Of a DNA stretch of 64,000 nt, positions 57,501 to 64,000 are shown piece by piece. A program made the position numbers and the translations under genes. This DNA is from Crambe crambe. Lineage: Eukaryota > Porifera > Demospongiae > Poecilosclerida > Crambeidae. Below the pieces are notes generated by a model. The model made no database searches, had not been told where the DNA came from, and saw only the letters and a list, made by a program, of their open reading frames with translations. How positions within the stretch are numbered: position 1 is the stretch's first letter; each line of letters starts with the position of its first letter. Location of the stretch: contig OZ004583.1 in the NCBI GenBank assembly GCA_963924555.1, forward strand, positions 5,489,501 to 5,553,500. Reading direction: 5' to 3'.

Positions 57501-57865
57501 TTGCTTTGAAGTTTACTTCTGCTAGCCCAAAGCAAATTGGTGTATGCATGAACACTGTATACCAGGCTCTTCTGAAGAGCCTGTGAGAACTTTCAGATAT
57601 CTAGTGTCACACTAGAAACTGTTCAAAAATATTTAACACTTACCATAGCAAAGTCGTCTCCACAGTCGTCTCCAGCTGAAAAATCTTCATTGCTGTTATC
57701 ATCCCTGCTATTATTAATAGGAGTTAACACATTCTGTTACCTGCTGGGTCCCCTTGAACCCACAAGAGGAACTGAAAATCTTGTTATTTTAAGTTTAGAA
57801 GTTTTAGAAGATATCAAGTTTAGTTTAACAGTAGCAGGTCTTCTCTTCTTTCTAATAGCTGACAT
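54516..57865 (-). pseudogene. KDZ transposase, about 16 exons, with frame lesions
   Basis: Exons read on the minus strand: 57,865-57,741; 57,707-57,644; 57,294-57,040; 56,985-56,880; 56,825-56,629; 56,570-56,518; 56,459-56,378; 56,328-56,152; 56,110-55,964; 55,902-55,794; 55,733-55,650; 55,598-55,418; 55,360-55,271; 55,214-55,149; 55,094-55,002; 54,948-54,674, then 54,660-54,516 in another frame. Features in order: basic N-terminus, CSICSLQIATVLCQDCGAHL and CMEC cysteine cluster, ECPACQK, AIDGHFGLCRK, LDETDVIGISCRHEFP (catalytic-type Asp), SYIVYALEMI, LFLYDVACILSKHL, VFHSYGHRMDCQ, ALSDGEVCERLWSF (catalytic-type Glu) and an EEIDLI-type C-terminus. These are signature blocks of the KDZ transposase family. 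The exon 9/10 junction is out of frame by one base and the end near 54,670 also shifts, so the copy may be dead. Sizes suit a protein of about 750 residues. Confidence 0.85.
57462..57573. mobile_element. Hairpin MITE in transposase intron 2
   Basis: TAGCCTGGCTGTTCACGGTG and following bases pair with ATGAACACTGTATACCAGGC across a short loop; inner arms GCCAGTTTGCTTTG and CAAAGCAAATTGGTG also pair. About 110 bases long with no coding content. Confidence 0.65.
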
Positions 57866-57979
57866 CACAAAGCCAAGAAACAATAGACAGTACAGCTAGC
57901 CACCAGCTAGCTAGCTAGAATTATATTTTTAATATTACTTTCGCTCAATTGGGGCATAAGGACGACCCAATGCTAATGC

Positions 57980-58063
57980 CTCACATGTGACTGAGGTACT
58001 ACCTGACAATTTGACCTATGAACCTCCAGGTGATTACCTGGTAATTTCTGTGAGAACCGGGTG
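57980..58063 (-). repeat. Right terminal inverted repeat of KDZ element
   Basis: Reverse complement of 47,152-47,235 with one mismatch. The transposase ATG is at 57,865, 115 bases inside. A GTGTACATTG junction carries the target duplication at 58,064-58,070. Confidence 0.93.
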
Positions 58064-58070
58064 TACATTG

Positions 58071-58240
58071 AGCCATAGATAAACGAGGGGAAAGGGATCG
58101 GCAACAGCATCACGTGCGCCCATAGGCGCCTATACAAAAATGAGCCCAGGCCTTTGATCTCACGCGCTTTTCCACCACACACTTAGCGCGTTTTTGGCGC
58201 CAAATACAAAATCCACTCTACAGAGCAGAGGAAATCATTC
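58071..58240. promoter_or_regulatory. CpG-rich candidate promoter of the THAP9-like gene
   Basis: CACGTGCGCCCATAGGCGCC, TCACGCGCTTT and AGCGCGTTTTTGGCGCC fall within 110 bases, between the KDZ end and the first likely exons on the plus strand. Inferred from composition and position only. Confidence 0.3.
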
Positions 58241-58637
58241 TAATTTTTCATGCGAGTGCAGCTGGCCTTGTTGCCTCATCAGCACAACCTGGCCTGCTTA
58301 GAAAACTGAATATTTTTTTTAATCAATGATCCTGCTTGGATACGATCAAAAATATCACTACTGTCCCTCCTGATCCCTTGCTGCCTGGGCTAAAGCTGAA
58401 GTAAGTATACTAAAGTATGTTTAGTAGGTTACTGAAGGTAACTGGGTAGAAATTCAGGCTGAATTAATTTTTTTATACTGATGGGTTCTTACATGAAACT
58501 GGGAGTGTTTCAGTCCCTCTCACTGAGTTCTGCAATGACCTGAGGACAATTTTAGGACCAAAATTTAAGCTGATGCCAGTGGTGGAGGGCACCATCATGA
58601 GCAATCAAAATTACATAGCCATATAATATATTCACAG

Positions 58638-59235
58638 AGATGCCAAGAAAGTTCCAGTTGACTAGAAAGAAAAAGTGGCTGTTGAAGAGACAGACAAGAC
58701 GAATGAAGGTATAATAAAATTGCCTATATACATTATAGCAAAACTGATAATACTGTAGGGAGTACCTGCTGAGCAAGTACTTAGTGAACCTGCAGCTGAT
58801 GAACCTGTTGCTGATGAACTATGTGATATTCCTCACCACCTTAATCACTCATCTTTCTTGAAACTTTATTCCATCCTTGATTCAGCGACTGTGTGTCCCG
58901 GTAGCCCACAACCTCACTATTTGGACATGGCACGCTCTAGAAAGGGTAACTTTTTGTCAGCAAGGAAGCAACCAATGGCTGTTCTTGAAACTAGTCCTCT
59001 GACCACTATTCAAACCGTTGATTGCCACCTACTCACTCATGGTTTGAAATGTGACAAATGTAAAAATTATGAACCTACACTTCGTGCTCTCCACAGTCGC
59101 TGGGTTCACAAGAAGAACAGCTCCCCTAAGAGTGTGAGCAAGTTCACTAATAATCGATACTTGGACACACCCCAAAAAATTTTTAAGCTACAGTCACTTA
59201 AAAGGAAGGCTATTGGTGCCGATAGGCTAGCTAAG
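58638..59235 (+). pseudogene. P-element/THAP9-like transposase, 5' part
   Basis: A basic first exon (MPRKFQLTRKKKWLLKRQTR, to a GTATAA donor near 58,710) is followed by a second exon starting at about 58,760. The second runs through CDIPHHLNHSSFLKLYSILD, LTHGLKCDKCKNYEPTLRAL and FTNNRYLDTPQKIFKLQSLK to RLAK, where a Ty3/Gypsy element interrupts it (59,236). Upstream open pieces (58,340-58,410; 58,495-58,600) may be further 5' exons. The block order agrees with the region before the catalytic core of THAP9/P-element transposases. A recognisable THAP finger was not seen here. Confidence 0.65.
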
Positions 59236-59386
59236 TGTAGTGAACTCGCCTAGCACAGTTCTGCACGCTTTACAAACACAATAATAATGATTATTTAAAA
59301 TGCAATTTATATACCGGTAACAAATAATGACGTAATGACATGATTATGTAATGTTAATTAGTATTCATAGTACATAGTCTACCACA
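59236..59386 (-). repeat. 3' LTR of the Gypsy element
   Basis: 151 bases, identical by eye to 62,576-62,726. TG...CA ends on both strands. It contains TTATATACCGGTAAC on the plus strand, a possible TATA region read in the other direction. Confidence 0.95.
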
Positions 59387-59400
59387 CTTCCCCCCTCTTA
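59387..59400 (-). promoter_or_regulatory. Polypurine tract
   Basis: On the minus strand TAAGAGGGGGGAAG ends exactly at the 3' LTR, as expected of the plus-strand DNA primer site of an LTR retrotransposon. Confidence 0.85.
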
Positions 59401-59409
59401 AAGTACAGG

Positions 59410-60110
59410 TCAGAGACCTTGAGAAAAATAATCTGGAGGATGCCTTTGTCGTACAGAACGACGTGGAGGAGGTGGTGGTGTGTTCAATTCCCTCGGGGGA
59501 GTAACGATCAGTTCTGGTGGTGGGAGAGGAAGCGGCTCCTCTGTGATTGTTGGTGTTACCGGGTAAACATCCGGACCCAGTGTAGGGTCTAGCATGGGAG
59601 AAACTGAACGTTCGACTACTGGTGGATTTAAACTTTCAACTCCTTGACGTAAACTGTCCACATGTCTACGTACAGTATATCCATCCTGTAGCTCGATACA
59701 ATAGGATAATGGGCCAGTGACATCCACTACAGTGCCAGACAACCATTTTGATCCAGTATTTGAAAAGTTTTTAGCATAAACATGATCTCCAATAGTAAAA
59801 GTTCGTGTAGGCTTTCCAGAATCATGAGAATGCTTTTGTCGCATCTGTTCCTTTTCTACTTTGTCAGACAACTCGGGGTATAGCAGATCCAGCTTTGACC
59901 TTAATCTTCTTCCCATTAGTAACTCTGCGGGAGGTACACCTGTTGTTGAGTGGGGGGTAATTCGGTATTTAAATAAGAACTTCGATAAACTGTCTTGAAT
60001 ATTCTTTCCTGGTGTCTTCTTGATGCCTTGCTTAAAAGACTGCACTGCCCTTTCAGCGAAACCATTACTGGATTCTTGAGGATGCTTGCTCCGGAATTTT
60101 CCTAGACTCA
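59410..60110 (-). pseudogene. Integrase C-terminal remnant and tail
   Basis: The frame starts at the HPQESSNGFAERAVQSFKQG motif (end of the integrase core). It continues with RITPHSTTGVPPAELLMGRR and a small C-terminal domain (WLSGTVVDVTGPLSYCIELQ, RRHVDSLR), then a proline-rich tail to 59,410. The zinc-binding H2C2 module and the first two catalytic acidic residues are absent, so no integration activity is possible from this copy. The open frame extends upstream to 60,249, but that part lies in the antisense of RNase H coding and is not meaningful. Confidence 0.85.
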
Positions 60111-61620
60111 CTGAACAAGTAAGAGAGAGGTTTGTGATCTGATTCGATAAAAAATGGTCTGCCATATAAGTAGTTGTGAAATTTGGTAACCCCAAAAATG
60201 ATGGCCAGGCCCTCTTTCTCAATTTGTGCGTACTTTTTTTCAGCAACATTTAAAGTCCTTGATACAAATGCAATAGGTCGTTCTTTCCCGTCCTCCATGA
60301 TGTGTGAAAGCACTGTTCCTAAACCATACTTCGAAGCATCGCATGCTAGTATGAGTGGCTTGGAGCTGTCAAAATGCACTAATAGAGTATCGGCCTGTAG
60401 GGCGTCCTTAGCTGTCTGGAATGCTTCACCCTGCTTAGGACCCCAAGACCATTTGACTTGCTTGGAAAGTAAACTGTACAGTGGGTTTAGCTTGGCTGAT
60501 AAATTCGGCAAGAATTTACCATAATAATTTATCATTCCCAGAAATGCATGTAACTCAGACACTGATTTGGGCTGGGGGGCATTCTTGATTGCCAGTATCT
60601 TGTCTGCTGATGGGTGCAACCCATTAGCATCTATTATGTGGCCCAGATATTGAATTTGAGGTTGTAGAAAAGCACACTTGGCTTTATTCAATCGTAACCC
60701 AGCAGATGCAAGTTTACTTAGGACCATGTCCAGATTAGATGAATGCTCTTCAGTTGAGGACCCTGTTACCAGGATATCATCAATGAACACAGCTACTCCT
60801 GGTAATCCCGCTAACAATGTTTCCATGGTCCTTTGCAATATGGATGGAGCCGAGGAGACCCCAAAGGGTAACCGATTATAAACAAATAAATCTTTGTGGG
60901 TATTAATAGTAACAAACTTCTTTGAATCCTCAGCAAGAGGTAATTGAAAATAAGCCTGAGATAAATCCAATTTAGAAAAAGATTTCCCACCCGAAAGATT
61001 TGCGAATAAATCATCCACACGAGGAAGTGGGTGGGTTTCAATCAATAAACCCTTATTCACTGTGGTTTTGTAATCCCCACAAATCCTAAGAGAACCATTT
61101 CGCTTTAAAACTGGAACTATAGGAGCTGCCCAATCTGAATGTTGAATAGGGGATATGACACCCATTTCCTGTAACTTCCTTAATTCTTCTTCAACTTTTT
61201 GTTTCAGGGCATAGGGTACCTTTCTAGGTCTATGAAATGTAGGCCTAGCTTGAGGATTCACTTGTAACTTGACCTGAACACCTTGCATGCACCCAAGCTC
61301 CTCTGTGAACACTGCAGAGTGCTTTTGTAAAGCTTCTTTCAATGGGTTGGAATGTGTCAGGTTGTGAACTTTTTCAACTGTAAAACCAAACTGGCTTATC
61401 CAATTTCTACCCATCAGGTTGGGTCCCTCCCCTTCTACCACTAGTATAGATAACTCAGCCACCTGTTTTTCATACCTTACTTTGATGGTGGCAGTTCCAA
61501 GAACAGGGATAGACTGTCCGGTGTAGGTTCTCAGGTTTGCTTCTGTCCTCTCGAGTGGGGATATGGTGGAATTCTTCTGAATGGCTTTGGTACGTTCCAA
61601 TGCTGATGAGGGAAACTGCT
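60065..61620 (-). pseudogene. Protease end, reverse transcriptase and RNase H
   Basis: One open frame covers the protease C-terminus (NLMGRNWI), then reverse transcriptase: KLDLSQAYFQLPL, NRLPFGVSSAPSILQ, and VAVFIDDILV with the paired Asp of the active site. RNase H follows with LACDASKYGLGTVLSH, KEGLAII and SDHKPL. It stops at SSRIQ (60,065), where the sequence has been joined to integrase. The 5' end is entered by a frame change just after the protease active site at about 61,610. This is a typical Ty3/Gypsy pol order. Confidence 0.9.
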
Positions 61621-62180
61621 GCCCCTGTGTCCAGTTCCATTTCCACGGGGAATTCATTGATCTGGACTTGCACCCGAATGGGATCTTTCGATTCCTGTAG
61701 AACAGTGAATGTGGAATAAGTTCCTTCATAATTGTCATCTGGCGATTGTGTTTCTGCAATGTGAACACTGTCGTTTGATTGGCTCTTCCTGTCTTTTTGG
61801 CGTGATTTCAACTTGCATACTCGAGCCAGGTGGCCTTTTTTCTTGCAATAGTTACATAAAGAGTCTTTAAATTTACAAACTGGTGCTAGGTGGTCTCCAC
61901 CACACCTGTAGCATGTGATTACCCTTGTACCTTTTGGTTTAGGGGCATCGGTACCAGGAACTGTGGCAGCAGGTTTCTGAAACGACTGATTGTACAACAC
62001 TGGCTTCCCGTTCGTGGTGGACGTTGAATGCTTGATATCTTTCATATCTTTTTCTGCCAGTTCAATGGATTGTGCCAATTCCACTGCTTTCTGGTAGGTT
62101 AGATCCTTCTCATAGAGCAGTCGCTTTTGTGTGCCCTCATGTAGCACTCCACAAACAAGTCTGTCACGAAGCATGTCCTT
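61600..62180 (-). pseudogene. Gag C-terminus with two zinc knuckles, and protease start
   Basis: From about 62,174 the frame reads through DRLVCGVLHEGTQKRLL, then two knuckles, CYRCGGDHLAPVC and CNYCKKKGHLARVC. It ends in the protease active-site motif ELDTGAAVSLIS near 61,620. Beyond it the frame is no longer the pol frame. The gag N-terminal part (62,551-62,180) lies one base out of frame, at EYGAP. Confidence 0.88.
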
Positions 62181-62551
62181 CAGGGAGCCCCGTATTCACA
62201 GTGCTCTGCCAGAGTTCGAAGTGCGGCAAGGTAAGTTGCAATGGACTCTCCTTCTGCTTGGTTCCTTGTATTGAATTTGAATCTCTGTACTATTTTTGAC
62301 GGCTTTGGCTGGTAATAATTCTTCACTAGCGATACGATATCCTGAAAAGATGTCGTGTTGACCTGGTCTGCCGACAGGAGACTTCGAATCAGCTGGTAAG
62401 TAGTTGCTCCGCAGTTAGAGAGTAAGATGGAGCGTTGTTTTGTGGCGTCATCCACCCCGTTAGCAATAAAATAGTGAGTCAGGCGTTCTGCATAGCTACT
62501 CCACTCTTCCTTACCCGGTACATACGGAGGAACGGTTCCATGCATAGCCAT
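62180..62551 (-). pseudogene. Gag N-terminal part (capsid-like)
   Basis: The likely start is the ATG at 62,551, about 25 bases after the 5' LTR. EEWSSYAERLTHYFIANGVD, the LLSNCG block and QAEGESIATYLAALRTLAEH belong to the Ty3/Gypsy capsid-like gag family. The frame ends at 62,180; a one-base shift joins it to the zinc-knuckle part. Confidence 0.85.
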
Positions 62552-62557
62552 ACTCGC

Positions 62558-62575
62558 TTTCTCCTCGTCGCCAAA
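62558..62575 (-). promoter_or_regulatory. Primer-binding region
   Basis: On the minus strand TTTGGCGACGAGGAG directly follows the 5' LTR, where the tRNA primer pairs. The tRNA was not identified. Confidence 0.6.
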
Positions 62576-62726
62576 TGTAGTGAACTCGCCTAGCACAGTT
62601 CTGCACGCTTTACAAACACAATAATAATGATTATTTAAAATGCAATTTATATACCGGTAACAAATAATGACGTAATGACATGATTATGTAATGTTAATTA
62701 GTATTCATAGTACATAGTCTACCACA
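62576..62726 (-). repeat. 5' LTR of the Gypsy element
   Basis: Identical by eye to the 3' LTR at 59,236-59,386; followed outward by the CTAAG target duplication at 62,727. Confidence 0.95.
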
Positions 62727-62731
62727 CTAAG

Positions 62732-63735
62732 AAATTGGCGGAGAAAATTGAGCGCGTCACTGAAAGAAATGGCATTGAAGTTGATGCAAACCTACATGGT
62801 GATCTTTTATGTATAATGCAAAATAATGATGCAAATATAGCTAAGTGATAAATTTCCACCTGGAACCTTCAGGCATCTGTTCTGGAAGGAACAGCTGAAG
62901 TGTGCCACAGTGAGGAATGCACGCCAAATGCGATGGCACCCCACCATGATTAAATGGTGTTTGAATTTAAAATTACTTTCATCAGCTGCCTATCACATAG
63001 TAAGTATATGACAAGAACACTTCTCATGTCATTGGGTTTGTCGAGCTGAATGATGTGTATGACCAGTTACTACAGCTTGAATCAAGCCAGGATTCTCATG
63101 GTCCGATTGCAACTCACATCCTGGGTCTGATGGTTAGGGGGGTATTCAATGATTTGCAATTCCCTATTGCCCATTTTCCAACTAAAGATGTTGCTGGAGA
63201 ACATCTTTTTTCTATCATGTGGGAGGCAGTTGAGAGACTAGAAAGACTAGGATTTAAAGTTGTTGCTCTAACTGCTGATGGAGGCTCTCCTAATAGAAAG
63301 TTTTTCCGCATGCATTCTGCTTCAAGAGGTCTCTCCTATCGGACTCGAAATATTTATGCCACTGAAGAGAGATTCATCTACTTCTTTGCTGATGTACCAC
63401 ATTTGATGAAGACAACCCGAAATTGTTGGTCACATTCGAGTGACAAGGGAACAAGGAATTTATGGGTAAGATTACGTAGCTATATAGGCATTCACTACAT
63501 TTTTACTTGCCTTGTAAAACATATACAGATTAATGGGAAGCCTATAGCATGGAAACACTTGTGGGACTTGTATGATGCCAAGTGTGGTGTTTCAAAGCGC
63601 TCGCAAGGTTTATTTTTTCTGAAGAAGCTCTGCAGAGAGCATGTTCAGTTGACCTCATACAGTCGGATGATGGTGGATCTTGCTGCAGAGGTATGTGTGG
63701 AATACAAGCTCGTTAGCATCATTGTTCCTGCATAA
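62732..63735 (+). pseudogene. P-element/THAP9-like transposase, 3' part
   Basis: Coding resumes after the Gypsy insertion with KLAEKIERVTERNGIEVDA, then a stop and shift at about 62,847. FRHLFWKEQLKCATVRNARQ and MRWHPTMIKWCLNLKLLSS follow, then from 63,040 GFVELNDVYDQLLQLESSQ, LMVRGVFNDLQFPIAHFPT, FKVVALTADGGSPNRKFF and YFFADVPHLMKTTRNC. These are the conserved catalytic-domain blocks of P-element/THAP9 transposases: DGGSPNRKFF and DVPHLMKTTRN carry acidic residues of the RNase H-like fold. The frame ends at 63,735 shortly after a GAG|GTATGTG donor-like site (63,690), so further exons may lie beyond the window. Besides the retrotransposon insertion there is at least one frameshift. Confidence 0.8.
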
Positions 63736-64000
63736 GCAGGCATGGCCACAAACACACATCAAATGGAGCAGGCACAAGCAAGAATAAAGCATCCATGCAC
63801 GTACACTGTGTACTACGTATAATGGTGACCATACATGCATGCACTTCATTTTTACCATCGTCAGTGTATCCACTAAAGTAGAAACAAAGCCTAGAAAGAG
63901 GTGTTTGTTAAGTTGAATGTCTTATTAGGTTTTAAGCAGCAGTGTGGCAAAGGGTTTTGAATTTTGTGGTGATTCACAAACTGCTGAAACCCAGAGGTTC
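63736..64000. other. Right edge, probable intron or next exon
   Basis: No independent gene. After 63,928 TTAG and AGTGTGGCAAAGGGTTTTGA suggest the next exon of the transposase (open to the window end), but it is cut by the edge. Confidence 0.35.

Larger units (their letters stand above)
47152..58063. mobile_element. KDZ-superfamily DNA transposon with two genes, 10.9 kb
   Basis: Terminal inverted repeats of 84 bases (47,152-47,235 and 57,980-58,063) differ at a single position. The outer flanks are TACATTG on both sides (47,145-47,151 and 58,064-58,070), a 7-base duplication. Two genes begin 55 and 115 bases inside the ends and are transcribed toward each other: a homeodomain/HMG-like protein on the plus strand and a KDZ transposase on the minus strand. 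The central 52.5-54.5 kb contains a minisatellite, a 34-40 base G-run and a secondary insertion. KDZ (Kyakuja-Dileera-Zisupton) elements are known to encode accessory DNA-binding proteins. The near-identical ends show the insertion is not ancient, though the transposase has frame problems. Confidence 0.9.
59236..62726 (-). mobile_element. Ty3/Gypsy LTR retrotransposon, internally deleted, 3.5 kb
   Basis: Identical 151-base direct repeats (59,236-59,386 and 62,576-62,726) start with TGTAGTGAAC and end with CTACCACA. Both are flanked by CTAAG (59,231-59,235 and 62,727-62,731), a 5-base target duplication. On the minus strand the order is LTR, primer-binding region, gag, protease, reverse transcriptase/RNase H, a remnant of integrase, purine tract, LTR. 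The element is shorter than usual because most of integrase is missing. Identical LTRs imply recent insertion. It interrupts the THAP9-like gene. Confidence 0.95.

Noticed and set aside
60183..60881. Plus-strand frames inside the Gypsy pol region
   Set aside because: They are antisense shadows of reverse transcriptase and RNase H coding.
59236..62726. Intact, autonomous Gypsy element
   Set aside because: Identical LTRs suggest it, but gag and protease are frameshifted and most of integrase is deleted.

Overview
The window looks like nuclear DNA of an early-branching animal, most likely a demosponge; the species cannot be told from the sequence. The reasons are AT-rich spacers, very short spliceable introns (about 47-67 bases), genes with few exons, and a dense mix of DNA transposon families (KDZ, hAT, Mutator-like, P-element-like, pogo-like) with Ty3/Gypsy fragments and crinkler-type kinase and nuclease remnants. 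No rRNA, tRNA, CRISPR array or bacterial-style operon was seen.

Left part (1-32,500): almost entirely mobile-element remains and minisatellites. It holds a decayed Mutator-like element with 16-base inverted ends inside TTAA (3,163-5,496), two small inverted-repeat elements (7,297-7,541; 9,682-9,789), pieces of Gypsy integrase, THAP, pogo-type and LINE-type proteins, and fragments of a crinkler-like kinase (20.1 kb) and PD-(D/E)XK nuclease (22.3 kb) set among copies of a local repeat. Further on are several copies of a degenerate gag-like/zinc-finger element (23-29 kb), proline-rich duplications, and an 84-base minisatellite split by a 502-base hAT derivative with an 8-base target duplication.

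Middle part (32,500-47,000): the best host-like genes. A 1,711-residue minus-strand protein (33,194-38,396, one 67-base intron) combines Cys/His-rich modules, a DUF6589-type domain, a PIN/FEN-like domain and a tesmin-type CXC motif. A two-exon zinc alcohol dehydrogenase (40,953-43,727) carries in its intron a 682-base element with long inverted ends, a 10-base target duplication and a RecQ-like helicase fragment. A single-exon 2OG-Fe(II) oxygenase lies at 45,646-46,854.

Right part (47,000-64,000): the most notable structure is a 10.9-kb KDZ-type DNA transposon (47,152-58,063). It has 84-base inverted ends with one mismatch and a 7-base target duplication. Two multi-exon genes start just inside opposite ends and converge: a homeodomain plus HMG-like protein (+) and the KDZ transposase (-), the latter with apparent frame lesions. 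Next to it a THAP9/P-element-like transposase gene is split by a young Ty3/Gypsy retrotransposon (59,236-62,726) with identical 151-base LTRs and a CTAAG target duplication; that element has itself lost most of its integrase.

All exon models here come from reading splice sites and frames by eye. Domain names rest on motif recognition, not on database searches.
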